A stretch of DNA of 64,000 nucleotides from Polynucleobacter sp. UK-Mo-2m-Kol15 (GCF_018881505.1 NZ_JACVQC010000001.1:1967927-2031926), one strand, 5' to 3'. Shown: positions 41,102-49,932, counted from the first letter of the stretch. A program made the numbers and translations. Notes: generated by a model not told the origin, from the letters alone.

Positions 41102-43228
41102 TTATAAATCCATGGCTGCAATAACATTCGCTTGATTCATTGGTAAATTACGGACGCGAACTCCCATAGCACTATTCACAGCATTGGCAATCGCAGCGGC
41201 AACTGGACCAGGCATACACTCACCAACCCCAAGAGAAGGCTCATAGGGCCTATTAATCAATTCAATCTCCAGCTGAGGAACTTCTTTAAAAGTGAGTATG
41301 GGATAGTCCTCCCAATTGAGCGAGGTAATTCTGGTTCTATCAAACTGTAATTGCTCTTTTAGTGCCCAGCTAGAAGCCTGAATAATTCCGCCTTCAATTT
41401 GATTCAATACGCCGTCAGGATTAATGATGAGACCGCAATCAACAGCAGCAAAGATCTTTTTAACTTTAACAGTATCCTCCATCACAACCTCTGCAATAAC
41501 CGCCGCATAAGCACCGCTATTTTTATAACGTCCAAAAGCTACGCCATATCCATGGGTCCCATCGCCTTTTGCATCCATTTTCCACTGGGCTTTAGCGCTG
41601 ACCGCCTTTAATACCGCAATAGCCCTCTCATCCCTCAGATGACGAAGACGGAATTCAATAGGATCTAGGCTTGCCTCAGCAGCAAGTTCATCCATGAACG
41701 ACTCGATAGCAAAAATATTTAAATGTGCGCCCAATGCCCTTAGGGATGAGCTCCGAATTGGCATCGATTGTATTGCGTGATTCACCACCTTACAGTTTGG
41801 AAGCTCATAATATGGGACGGCATTGCGATGACTGCCGCCTCCCAATGCAAAAGGAATGTCGACCGGCATTGGAGCTTGTATTCCATCACCCATATGCCAA
41901 GCAGCTAATAGCCCCGGGGTTTCTTGACCACGAGGGCGGCCACTATGCCGATTACCCCAAATTTCTTCTTGCCATGATGTAATTTGGCCTTCCTTATTTA
42001 CGGACCCCAAAAGCTTTACAACCGAAGCCGGGCCATAAGGCTCCCAAGCAAACTCATCTTCGCGCATCCACTGGACACGCACTGGAATTCCGTCCATCGA
42101 TATCGCCAGCAAAGCGGCATCTAAGGCGACGTCATCAGCGCCATTGTGACCATAACATCCAGCACCTTCCGCATGACGAACAATAAGCTTATCTAATTCA
42201 AGCTTTAATACTTTGGAAAGCTCTAGTCTTAGTGCAAAAATAGATTGGCTATGTGCCCAAACCTCTAGACAGTCATCGCGCTTCCAAGCTAAAGCACATG
42301 AAGGCCCGATGGATGCATGTGCCAAATAAGGTCTAGTAAAGGTAGCAGAGATTTTCTCCCCAGGAGGATGAGCTTCAGTTGTTGTGTCATGTACAACTTC
42401 ATCTTCAGATGCTTGGGCATATAAAAATTGCTCTATGCTGTTCATGTCAGGCAATGAATCTACTTCACTCCATATGGAATGTTTTTTTATTGCTAGCATG
42501 GCATTAATAGCCTGCTCTTCTCTTTGGGCTACAACTCCAATAAAACTTCCATCTCGCAGCAACTTTTTAACTCCTGGCATTGCCAAAATCAAGGACTCAT
42601 CCAAAGAAATTAACTTTGCATAAAATGATGGGGGACGAGCTATTCGGCCATGCAACATGCCAGGCAAGACCATATCATGCAAAAAAGCTGCCCCGGTAAC
42701 CTTGCTTAAAATATCCTTTCGTGGAGCTGGCGTACCAATGAGTTCATAGGCACCTGAATCTTTAGGCTGCGCTTTGCCGGTAGGCTCAAGCTCTAAATTT
42801 ACCTCATCCAAAAGCTGCCAATAGGAGGATATTGGTTCACTTTTTTCACTATAGATAAGTCCGTCACTTACCCTTAGAGAATCAACCGGAATATTGAACT
42901 TAGCTGCAACCGTCTCTAAAAATAACTGTCGGATCTCTGCGCAGACGAAGCGCATACTTCCTCCGCCATCCTGAATTGATCGACTACCGGCTGTTGCGCC
43001 CTCATCTGGACTAATGCTTGTATCGACAGGAGAAATCTGTATTTTGGAATAACTAACATCCAGCTCTTCAGCGGCAATTTGCGCAATTGCAGAAACAATG
43101 CCCTGCCCAATCTCAACCTTACCAGGTCGAATGGTTACAGTGCCATCCTGATTAAATTTCACACGCTGACCTAATCGCGTGTTACTTAAGAAAGTCATAG
43201 GCACAGAAGCCTTAATTTGCTGAGACAT
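41102..43228 (-). CDS. molybdopterin-binding large subunit of an aldehyde/N-heterocycle hydroxylase
   Basis: This 708-aa xanthine-oxidase-family large subunit is close in layout to isoquinoline 1-oxidoreductase IorB and nicotinate dehydrogenase. It begins with KVEIGQGIVSAIAQIAAEELD, usually found later in such proteins, which marks the IorB-type order of domains. ATRPYLAHASIGPSCA-like FTRPYLAHASIGPSCALA, RSSSLRALGAHLNIFAIESFMDELA and the C-terminal VGECMPGPVAAAIANAV with the catalytic Glu are all visible. It starts one base behind the small subunit stop. There is no FAD subunit, so electrons probably go to a cytochrome or other acceptor. The substrate is unknown. Confidence 0.9.
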   Translation of the reverse strand: MSQQIKASVPMTFLSNTRLGQRVKFNQDGTVTIRPGKVEIGQGIVSAIAQIAAEELDVSYSKIQISPVDTSISPDEGATAGSRSIQDGGGSMRFVCAEIRQLFLETVAAKFNIPVDSLRVSDGLIYSEKSEPISSYWQLLDEVNLELEPTGKAQPKDSGAYELIGTPAPRKDILSKVTGAAFLHDMVLPGMLHGRIARPPSFYAKLISLDESLILAMPGVKKLLRDGSFIGVVAQREEQAINAMLAIKKHSIWSEVDSLPDMNSIEQFLYAQASEDEVVHDTTTEAHPPGEKISATFTRPYLAHASIGPSCALAWKRDDCLEVWAHSQSIFALRLELSKVLKLELDKLIVRHAEGAGCYGHNGADDVALDAALLAISMDGIPVRVQWMREDEFAWEPYGPASVVKLLGSVNKEGQITSWQEEIWGNRHSGRPRGQETPGLLAAWHMGDGIQAPMPVDIPFALGGGSHRNAVPYYELPNCKVVNHAIQSMPIRSSSLRALGAHLNIFAIESFMDELAAEASLDPIEFRLRHLRDERAIAVLKAVSAKAQWKMDAKGDGTHGYGVAFGRYKNSGAYAAVIAEVVMEDTVKVKKIFAAVDCGLIINPDGVLNQIEGGIIQASSWALKEQLQFDRTRITSLNWEDYPILTFKEVPQLEIELINRPYEPSLGVGECMPGPVAAAIANAVNSAMGVRVRNLPMNQANVIAAMDL

Positions 43229-43702
43229 TTAAGACCCCCTCCCCATTGCTACCACTTTCTCTATTGCCTTTACAAATCGATTGTGAGTGCCACAACGACA
43301 TAAATTTCGATCAAGGGCTTCGCGTATCTCAGATTCAGTGGGGTTAGGATTCTGATCCAGCAATGCTTTTGCTGAAATTAATATGCCACTGACACAATAG
43401 CCACACTGAGCAGCTTGCTCATCAATAAAAGCTTGCTGAAGGGCATGTAAATTATCCGGTGTCCCAATCCCCTCAATGGTTTGTATATTTTTACCTACAC
43501 AATCCCACAAAGGAACATCGCAAGAGTGTATTTTTTTTCCATCAATTAAAACGCTACAAGCTCCGCACAAGCCAAGGCCACACCCAAAACGTGTACCCAT
43601 CAGTTGTAAATCATTTCTCAGAATGTATAAAAGCGGGGTGTTCTGATCTGCTACGATGGAATGATCTACACCATTTACTTTCAAATATATTGGGCTTGTC
43701 AT
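43229..43702 (-). CDS. (2Fe-2S) small subunit of the molybdenum hydroxylase
   Basis: This 157-aa subunit has a plant-type 2Fe-2S cluster in GTRFGCGLGLCGACSVLIDG with the fourth Cys in KIHSC, and a second cluster in QCGYCVSGILISAKALL and NLCRCGTHNRFVKAI. It passes electrons from the molybdenum site on the large subunit. Its stop adjoins the start of the large-subunit gene, so the two are surely co-translated in a fixed ratio. The missing FAD subunit matches IorA/NicA-type two-subunit enzymes. Confidence 0.95.
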   Translation of the reverse strand: MTSPIYLKVNGVDHSIVADQNTPLLYILRNDLQLMGTRFGCGLGLCGACSVLIDGKKIHSCDVPLWDCVGKNIQTIEGIGTPDNLHALQQAFIDEQAAQCGYCVSGILISAKALLDQNPNPTESEIREALDRNLCRCGTHNRFVKAIEKVVAMGRGS

Positions 43703-43972
43703 ATAACTATATCCTCAGATTTCCACTTCTAGGCCAAACCAAAAGTACGTCTCAACAAGGTGAAAGAAGATAAGATTGAAAGTATTAGTAAGTTCATTCT
43801 TATCCTCTTTTTCCTATTTTATTGAGCGCCTTTAAGGGCTCACGTTAACCATAAATTCATCATGGATAAATTTACCACGATAGTCTTTATATGTCCTCAA
43901 GGCTCCTAATATTTATCCTTTTGCAGATGGGCTGGGCTGGCGAGGAATGGGATATTTGAATTTATTGTCAGA

Positions 43973-44226
43973 GCCTACCAGGGCCTTTGACCCAGGGCCA
44001 AAGGATTGTGAGAGCAGAAGCCCATGATAGGGCCCCATAAATAGCGTGTATACGGGTAGTCAGTATCGGCGTGCAAGCAGATAAGTAAGCAAATTCATGG
44101 ATTTAAAAGAAGTAGCCTCTCACTATTGGGTTTTCAAAACCAAAGGATTTTTGGAGCAAGCAATTAATACTTCGTTGCTCCAGACAGATTGCTATGAGAG
44201 TAAGCGTCACTTAAAGTAACGCTCAT
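43973..44226 (-). repeat. about 250-bp junction repeat, left copy (tRNA-Met relic plus arm)
   Basis: This copy aligns with 49632-49885 along its whole length: a tRNA-Met 3'-end relic at 43973-44020, an arm region, the GGAGCAA/TTGCTCC inverted repeat, a CTTTGG inverted repeat, and the GTTAC hairpin at 44203-44223. The tRNA part is more decayed than in the right copy (TTTGACCCAGGGCC for CTTGAACCTGGGACC). The pair encloses the sulfatase cassette. The rest of the 43703-44257 spacer holds no gene. Confidence 0.75.
44203..44223. repeat. GTTAC hairpin behind the FGE gene
   Basis: AGCGTCAC and GTAACGCT form a hairpin with one imperfect pair over TTAAA. It lies 35 bp behind the FGE stop on the minus strand. 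There is no T tract, so it is not an ordinary terminator. Confidence 0.5.
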
Positions 44227-44257
44227 TAGCTTAGCGCCTTTGGCTGAAGTACCACCC

Positions 44258-45361
44258 CTAGTCTTTTACCAAGCGAAACCCTAAGTGAGACATTGGGCTA
44301 TACGGGTCTGCTCCGCGCCTTGCACTTGGGCGATAGGATTGACAGTAATCTTCGTTGCATAAAAAAGATCCGCCGCGAATAACTCTTTTAGGAGCATTGA
44401 GTGGGACACCGTAATCATCTGGATCATATGAATTAATAGGTCCTAAGGGATTATCAATTGCATTATTGCCAAACTCTTTTGACTGCATCGCAAAATAGTC
44501 CGCTCGATACCAATCAGCAACCCACTGCCAAGCATTACCAGTCATATCAAATAGGCCATAGCCATTTTGAGGAAAGGTTCCAACAGCACTAGTGCCTAGT
44601 GCACCACCAGCCTTAGGACTGATTACTGGAAAAGCCTGCTTCCTCACATCCCAAATATTGGCTGGCAATTTTCCTTCTTGCTCCAATTGATCACCCCAAA
44701 CATAAGTGGCCTGATTCAAGCCGCCTCGTGCAGCAAACTCCCACTCCGCTTCTGTAGGTAAGCGCTTGCCTGCCCATTTGGCATATGCCAAAGCATCTTC
44801 GTAACTCACCTGAACTACCGGATGATTTCCTTTGCCATCAATATCACTTTTTGGACCCGATGGGTGTCTCCAATTTGCACCAGGCACATAGGCCCACCAC
44901 TGTGAGTAATCATTAAGATTCACTTTAGCCTTTGTACCAACAAAAACCATGGCCCCAGGGACAAATACTGAAGCTTGTGGCTTGGGCGTTCCCAGCGGGA
45001 GTTGCACTCGAATCGTTTCCCAGTCGGGAACTTGCTCGGCAGTTGTTTTGTAATTAGTTTCTTTAACAAATTGTGCAAATTGATCATTAGTGACATGAGT
45101 GGTATCCATCCAAAATCCAGCTAAGCTCACTTTATGCGTAGGTTTTTCGTTTGATTGCGCTTTTTTATGATCGCTACCCATGAGAAATTCACCAGCAGGA
45201 ATCCACGCCATTCCTTTAGGACCACTCGTACCATCACCAATCTTAATCGCGGGCATAGCTTTGTTATTTTGAGATAAAGTACCGCCCCAAAAAAAGTAGG
45301 CCCCGAAAACCAGCAACAACAGAGCTGCAATAAATAAAATGCTTCGCTGCGAATTCTTCAT
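44258..45361 (-). CDS. membrane-anchored formylglycine-generating enzyme
   Basis: FGE converts the active-site Cys of sulfatases to formylglycine. The FGE-sulfatase domain is complete: GEFLMGSDHKKAQSNEKPTHKVSLAGFWMDTTHVTNDQFAQFV, AGKRLPTEAEWEFAARGG, DMTGNAWQWVADWY, and RVIRGGSFLCNEDYCQSYRP with the paired copper-binding Cys. Eukaryotic and actinobacterial enzymes use Cu(I) at that pair. An N-terminal segment ILFIAALLLLVFGAYFFWGG would anchor it with the catalytic part in the periplasm, so modification may occur after export. The ATG at 45361 is chosen because the longer frame lies within the upstream gene. It follows the channel gene and two sulfatases in one operon. Confidence 0.93.
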   Translation of the reverse strand: MKNSQRSILFIAALLLLVFGAYFFWGGTLSQNNKAMPAIKIGDGTSGPKGMAWIPAGEFLMGSDHKKAQSNEKPTHKVSLAGFWMDTTHVTNDQFAQFVKETNYKTTAEQVPDWETIRVQLPLGTPKPQASVFVPGAMVFVGTKAKVNLNDYSQWWAYVPGANWRHPSGPKSDIDGKGNHPVVQVSYEDALAYAKWAGKRLPTEAEWEFAARGGLNQATYVWGDQLEQEGKLPANIWDVRKQAFPVISPKAGGALGTSAVGTFPQNGYGLFDMTGNAWQWVADWYRADYFAMQSKEFGNNAIDNPLGPINSYDPDDYGVPLNAPKRVIRGGSFLCNEDYCQSYRPSARRGADPYSPMSHLGFRLVKD

Positions 45362-45365
45362 TTCA

Positions 45366-46334
45366 TTAATTTCCAAGCGGAATACTAATCGTTGCAATCG
45401 TTGCATATCCCTCTACTCGATTTTGCGCCCAGAACTCTTTATAAGCGCGCAAATTGATGTAAGCCTGATTCTTCCCTATATTAAATAGATAGCCAATTTG
45501 TGGGCCGATCGCTGCGATGCGAGATTTAAAAGCCCCCACTTTATCTCCACTGCCAGAATCAGCCGTGAGCTGGTAGTAGCCATATCCTGCGATACCCACC
45601 TGCCAGTTTTGAGACAGAAATTGTGAAACAGACCAATCCAAGTGGGAATCAATGCCATTCTTATAATTAGTTTGGGAATTCATCCAGTTATAAGTGGCGC
45701 CTAGTACTCCAGAAAATTCAAGGCCAGTCTTGCTATTCAAGTAGGTATAGCCACCGCCCGCATCCAATGCAGCATGACCAATTCCAATGCTCGCAAGACT
45801 TGTTCGATTATAGGTACCTACTGGAATATCACCTGTTACATATGCTTTGTAATTATTATTGCCTTGGTTCCATGTCAAGCTAGCCAGTGGGTAGATATCA
45901 GTACTTCCATTGCTTGTATTGGCCCGGTTAAATTGCGTGCCTGGATTTGTAGTGCTTAGAGATGCAGTCGTGGTATTTGATCCTGGACCCCAACCAAAAC
46001 CAATATAAGATTGCCCACCAAGAATTTTTTCTTCTCCAACATAGCCCAGTTGCATCAAAATCAAAGATTCTCTTGTACTTACTCCGGCATTAAGACTTGT
46101 GCCGTGTTGAAAAGTTTTTGATTTATCTGCCTTACCGCTATAGACATAAGGGATCGCCACCAAAGACCATCCAGTTGCCATTGGGACTGCCGCCATACTG
46201 GCGTATTGACCAGACATCCAGAAGGGAACGCCTCCCTCGTCCGCTAATGCTGATTGTGATGAAAAGAAGTTGATTGAAATCAAAAGAAGTTTAGAAAAAA
46301 TTCCTAAACTTCTTTTGCAAATCTGGCTATGCAC
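45366..46334 (-). CDS. MetA/phenol-degradation-type outer-membrane channel
   Basis: This 322-aa protein has a signal peptide ending SALA and begins EGGVPFWMSGQYASMAAVPMATGWSL, the signature of the Phenol_MetA_deg family of outer-membrane proteins. The rest alternates short amphipathic strands ending in aromatic residues, as in a beta-barrel, and closes with ATIATISIPLGN. Such barrels let hydrophobic or aromatic compounds enter the cell. Its place between a sulfatase and the FGE gene suggests uptake of a sulfate ester or of the desulfated product. Confidence 0.85.
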   Translation of the reverse strand: MHSQICKRSLGIFSKLLLISINFFSSQSALADEGGVPFWMSGQYASMAAVPMATGWSLVAIPYVYSGKADKSKTFQHGTSLNAGVSTRESLILMQLGYVGEEKILGGQSYIGFGWGPGSNTTTASLSTTNPGTQFNRANTSNGSTDIYPLASLTWNQGNNNYKAYVTGDIPVGTYNRTSLASIGIGHAALDAGGGYTYLNSKTGLEFSGVLGATYNWMNSQTNYKNGIDSHLDWSVSQFLSQNWQVGIAGYGYYQLTADSGSGDKVGAFKSRIAAIGPQIGYLFNIGKNQAYINLRAYKEFWAQNRVEGYATIATISIPLGN

Positions 46335-46347
46335 TCAACATTCTTTC

Positions 46348-47859
46348 TTAACGCTGATTAAAGTTAGTCAAGTTAGCAGGTGGCGGGTTAGGGAACTTCT
46401 GAACCGAGGCAAGATACTCTTGAATTACTTTGAATGCGTTAACTGAAATTGATTCGTAATTTACTAATTGCAAATCTTCATGCGGATCCATTTCGATGTT
46501 GTAAACCTTTGGGTAGTACATTGGAACTGAATTAGCAGCTATGCCACCAAGCATTTGCTGGCCAGTGCCCGTGCGATTCATATCCCTAAAATACATTCTC
46601 CACTGCTTCCAACGAACTGCCACCAAATCCGCGCCGATAAATGACATTAAATGTTCGCGATCACCTGTTTTATTCTTACCGGTAAGCATGCCCAATTGAT
46701 TCACTCCATCAATGGCTCGATCTGTTGGTAGCTTAGCGCCTAAGATAGCGGCAAAGGTTGGCATAAAGTCCATGATCGAAAACATGGCATATGAAGAGGT
46801 ATTTGGGGTGATGTGACCAGGCCAGCGAATAAAGCAAAAAGTCCGAACAGCGCCTTCAGTAGCCTCGCCTAAATCCCCACGAAATGGACCATTTGATCCC
46901 ATGTCAGGAGCACCAAGACCCAATCGATCATAAGTCATCATGTATTGTCCAGTACTACCATTATCAGAGGCAAAAACCAAAATAGTATTGTCCTCAATGT
47001 TCATTTCTTTGAGGGCATCCATGATTTGGCCAACGTGATAATCCCCCTCCATCAATTTGTCACCGTACTGACCAATGCGGGACTTGCCAGCGAATTGCTT
47101 TGAAGAAAGATTCGGTGAGTGACCCATTGAGAATGGCAGATAAAGAAAGAATGGTTTGCCAGCTGCATTCTCCTGCTTCATGAATGCAATTGATTTTTCA
47201 GTCAATTCATTATCAATCTCTGCTCTGACCTCCATCGTAAATGGCTTCACACGCTGAAGCGGTCCATTTCCCTTTTGCTGAGTAATCCATGGCCCTTTTT
47301 CATACAAAACCTTATCCGGTACATTTGGATAGGAATGTGTTTGTATAGCTTGTGCAACGTAGGTGGCAGAGTCCCAAGAGACATCTGGTGGTAAGCCGTA
47401 ATACTGATCAAATCCGTGAGCACCAGGCAAACTCTGAGGTGATGCGCCCAAATGCCATTTTCCAAAAATTGCGGTTGCATAACCTGCATCTTTAAACAAT
47501 TTACCCATTGTGTAAGCTTTGCCTGGCAGAGTACTAGGAGTTCCTGTCTCTGCAACAAGTGATAAACCATTGCGAATGGAGTATTGCCCGGTCATTAATG
47601 CAGCACGAGATGGTGTGCATGCTGGCTCCACCAAATACTGAGTCAGCTTCAGCCCACTCTTAGCTAATTCATCAGTGCGTGGCGTGGGAGCGCCTCTTAA
47701 TTCACCGCCACCGTAGGGCCCCATGTCTCCATAACCTACGTTATCAGCAAGAATGAAAACAACATTCGGTTTTTTTGGTTTAGGGGCTGATTGCGCAAAT
47801 ACGGTTGGCGCAGCGATTGAAATGGATAAGATACCAATCAACATTTGTTTTAATAACAT
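46348..47859 (-). CDS. exported type I sulfatase (formylglycine type)
   Basis: This 503-aa arylsulfatase-type enzyme has the leader MLLKQMLIGILSISIAAPTV (cut after FAQ). The modified cysteine is Cys81 in CTPSRAALMTGQYSIRNG, the CxPSR motif recognised by FGE. VVFILADNVGYGDMGPYGG carries the Ca-binding acidic residues, GKWHLG the Lys and His of the active site, and LVFASDNGSTGQ the second metal site. It should remove sulfate from an organic ester in the periplasm. A second sulfatase with nearly the same leader precedes it by 37 bp, so the two are paralogues. Confidence 0.95.
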   Translation of the reverse strand: MLLKQMLIGILSISIAAPTVFAQSAPKPKKPNVVFILADNVGYGDMGPYGGGELRGAPTPRTDELAKSGLKLTQYLVEPACTPSRAALMTGQYSIRNGLSLVAETGTPSTLPGKAYTMGKLFKDAGYATAIFGKWHLGASPQSLPGAHGFDQYYGLPPDVSWDSATYVAQAIQTHSYPNVPDKVLYEKGPWITQQKGNGPLQRVKPFTMEVRAEIDNELTEKSIAFMKQENAAGKPFFLYLPFSMGHSPNLSSKQFAGKSRIGQYGDKLMEGDYHVGQIMDALKEMNIEDNTILVFASDNGSTGQYMMTYDRLGLGAPDMGSNGPFRGDLGEATEGAVRTFCFIRWPGHITPNTSSYAMFSIMDFMPTFAAILGAKLPTDRAIDGVNQLGMLTGKNKTGDREHLMSFIGADLVAVRWKQWRMYFRDMNRTGTGQQMLGGIAANSVPMYYPKVYNIEMDPHEDLQLVNYESISVNAFKVIQEYLASVQKFPNPPPANLTNFNQR

Positions 47860-47896
47860 TTATCTCTCCATACTCTCTAGTCTGAATACCCAGTCA

Positions 47897-49366
47897 TTAC
47901 TTTTTCGGGTAACCCTTGAAGTCTTCACCGACCTTAATATTGGGGTACTCCTTGACACTGCGCTCGTAGCCATCAATCCATTTAAAGTTCTGAGCATAAA
48001 CCCAGCCTAAGGTCAGATCCGTATACATGAGATTGTTATCTTCATGCGGATCACTACTTAAGTCATAAATCATCGGTATCTGAGCTGTCACAAAGGGCTG
48101 CTGTATGGATACGGGAGACTGCGCATACCTGTAGATAGTTTTATAGATCTTCCATTTAATCGACATCAACTGACCATCAATACCAAAGAATGGATAATAT
48201 TCACGACCCGTTGTTTTGCTCTTTCCAAACATGAAATTTGAGGCATCAATACCATCGATCGGTCGATCCTTAGGAACCAAATTAGATGAACCAACCATTC
48301 CGGCGATTGTTGGCATCCAGTCAACGGCAGCAAACATCTCCTCGGTAACGACGCCTGAGGGTACTTTTCCTGGCCAACGAATCATTGCAGGAACTCTCAT
48401 GCTTCCCTCAAATGGAGTGTTGAAGAAATCACCACGAAATGGTCCATTGGTTGCCCCACCAATTTGAGGGCTTGCGCCACCGCCAGCATTATCACTACTG
48501 AAAATAAAGATTGTATTGTCTTCTACGCCGGCTTCTTTAACAGCATCCATGACTTGGCCCACGCGATAGTCCATCTCGGCAATTAAGTCTGCAAAGACAC
48601 CTCCACGAGCTTTTGACTTTAAGGAAAAGTTTGGATTTGGCATGGGTGGCTCATGCATTTCTGAGTAGCCTACATAAACAAAGAATGGTTTATCCGCTGC
48701 TGCATTTTTCTTGATGTATTCAACGGTCTTAGGAATGATGTACTTTTCATCAATGATTGGACGAATCTTGAGGTCAAGCGGCATCACTGGTTTAGATTGC
48801 TGCCCCTTCTTGCCCTCCCAAATCATTGGCACAGGAAGACCGCTCTCTTTAAATAATGGCCACTGTGTATAGCCTGCCTCAAACCAAGTATTTTGGATGC
48901 CCCACCATTCATCAAAACCTTGATCATTAGGAAGACGTCCTTGGGTATCTCCAAGATGCCATTTGCCATATAAAGCAGTGGCATAGCCAGAATCAGAAAG
49001 TAGCTTAGCAATGGTGTATTCCCAAGGCGCCATGCCAGCCTTTCCTTGACCGGGCCAAGGAACTGAAGTAGTTCCAGATCGAACGGGGTGACGGCCCGTC
49101 ATGATGGCGGAACGTGATGGCGTGCACTGAGCCTCAACGTTGTAGTTATTAAAGCGAATACCTTGGCTAGCTAACTTATCAATGTTTGGCGTTGCTACTG
49201 TTCCACCATATACACCAAAAGAACCCCACCCAGTGTTATCAACCAGAAAGTAAACGATGTTTGGTTTTTTTTGCTTGGACTCAGAAATGGTCTGTGCAAA
49301 CGCTGGTGAAGCTGCGATTGAAATGGACAAAATCCCAATAAGCATTCTTTTTAAGAATATTGACAT
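47897..49366 (-). CDS. exported type I sulfatase, second paralogue
   Basis: This 489-aa sulfatase leads the operon. The leader MSIFLKRMLIGILSISIAAS is almost the same as that of its neighbour. The modified residue is Cys81 in CTPSRSAIMTGRHPVRSG; VYFLVDNTGWGSFGVYGG, YGKWHLGDTQGRLPNDQGFDEW and IFIFSSDNAGGG are the metal and active-site blocks. The bodies of the two enzymes have diverged more than the leaders, so they probably act on different esters. Transcription should begin in the spacer at 49367-49560. Confidence 0.95.
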   Translation of the reverse strand: MSIFLKRMLIGILSISIAASPAFAQTISESKQKKPNIVYFLVDNTGWGSFGVYGGTVATPNIDKLASQGIRFNNYNVEAQCTPSRSAIMTGRHPVRSGTTSVPWPGQGKAGMAPWEYTIAKLLSDSGYATALYGKWHLGDTQGRLPNDQGFDEWWGIQNTWFEAGYTQWPLFKESGLPVPMIWEGKKGQQSKPVMPLDLKIRPIIDEKYIIPKTVEYIKKNAAADKPFFVYVGYSEMHEPPMPNPNFSLKSKARGGVFADLIAEMDYRVGQVMDAVKEAGVEDNTIFIFSSDNAGGGASPQIGGATNGPFRGDFFNTPFEGSMRVPAMIRWPGKVPSGVVTEEMFAAVDWMPTIAGMVGSSNLVPKDRPIDGIDASNFMFGKSKTTGREYYPFFGIDGQLMSIKWKIYKTIYRYAQSPVSIQQPFVTAQIPMIYDLSSDPHEDNNLMYTDLTLGWVYAQNFKWIDGYERSVKEYPNIKVGEDFKGYPKK

Positions 49367-49584
49367 CCCAAACCCTTTAAATTTATGTATTAATTAGAAC
49401 TACTATCTTTAATTAGTAACAGTTTACCGATTATGTGGAACGTAGCTCCCCTGGCAAAGAAAAACTTAAAAAGGTTAAATCTACCCACCCACAGCAATCT
49501 ACAAGTAGTTCATTGCTCCAAGCTAGAGCCATATATGTATTGGGGTCTAACGGTGATATTTGCTACACACCGACTACGCATTAA

Positions 49585-49619
49585 TGAAAAATGACCTAGC
49601 GCTCTCACGCTAAGTCATT
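49585..49619 (-). terminator. terminator behind the tRNA-Met fragment
   Basis: On the minus strand AATGACTTAGCG, TGAGAG, CGCTAGGTCATT form a 12-pair stem with one mismatch and then TTTTCATT. It begins nine bases behind the tRNA CCA end, where a tRNA gene would have it. Confidence 0.8.
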
Positions 49620-49627
49620 GATATTGC

Positions 49628-49676
49628 TGGTGGGCCCACCAGGACTTGAACCTGGGACCAAAGGATTATGAGAGCA
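49628..49676 (-). other. tRNA-Met(CAU) 3'-end fragment (attachment-site-like)
   Basis: On the minus strand the sequence runs CTCATAATCC (anticodon loop with CAT), CTTTGGT, a perfectly paired T arm (CCAGG, TTCAAGT, CCTGG), then TGGGCCCACCA. No D arm or 5' acceptor half precedes it. The intact gene is expected to the right of this window on the same strand, with the region from here to there forming an inserted island. Two more decayed copies occur at 31571 and 43973. Confidence 0.75.
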
Positions 49677-49885
49677 GAAGCCCTTAATAGAGCCACATAA
49701 ACAGGGGCTCTGCGGGTGGTCAATGTCGGTGTGTAAGTAAATGTGTAAGCGAATTCACTCATTTACTAGAAGAGCTAGCTCACTCTTTGGTATTGAAAAC
49801 CAAAGGAATTTTGGAGCAACCATTTAGTACTTCGTTGCTCCAAAGTATTTAAAGAGGAGTAAGCGTTACTTTATGTAACGCTCAA
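49632..49885 (-). repeat. about 250-bp junction repeat, right copy
   Basis: This is the partner of 43973-44226. From left to right it holds the tRNA-Met end, the arm region with TTACACA repeats, CTTTGG inverted repeat, GGAGCAA...TTGCTCC hairpin and the GTTAC hairpin. It lies just behind the DUF411 gene stop. The remaining part of the 49367-49932 spacer (49367-49560) has no gene, only the likely sulfatase promoter and a short degenerate copy of the TTGCTCC element near 49511. Confidence 0.75.
49862..49882. repeat. GTTAC hairpin behind the copper cluster
   Basis: AGCGTTAC (49862-49869) and GTAACGCT (49875-49882) pair perfectly over TTTAT. It lies 51 bp behind the DUF411 stop codon. It resembles 44203-44223, 61565-61591 and, less closely, 35474-35504. 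Confidence 0.55.
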
Positions 49886-49932
49886 TAGATTGGCATCCTA
49901 GAGCAAAGTCAGCCAGAATTTTGGATATCAAT

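Larger units (their letters stand above)
49564..49735. repeat. 11-bp inverted arm sites around the tRNA-Met fragment
   Basis: TACACACCGAC at 49564-49574 is exactly inverted as GTCGGTGTGTA at 49725-49735, either side of the tRNA fragment and its terminator. Further TTACACA-like repeats adjoin the right one (49736-49748). Flanking arm-type sites of this kind are what tyrosine integrases bind around a core. Confidence 0.45.

Noticed and set aside
43803..43850. Hairpin GAGCGCC/GGGCTC as a terminator
   Set aside because: The stem is bulged and lies upstream, not downstream, of the minus-strand molybdenum-hydroxylase genes.
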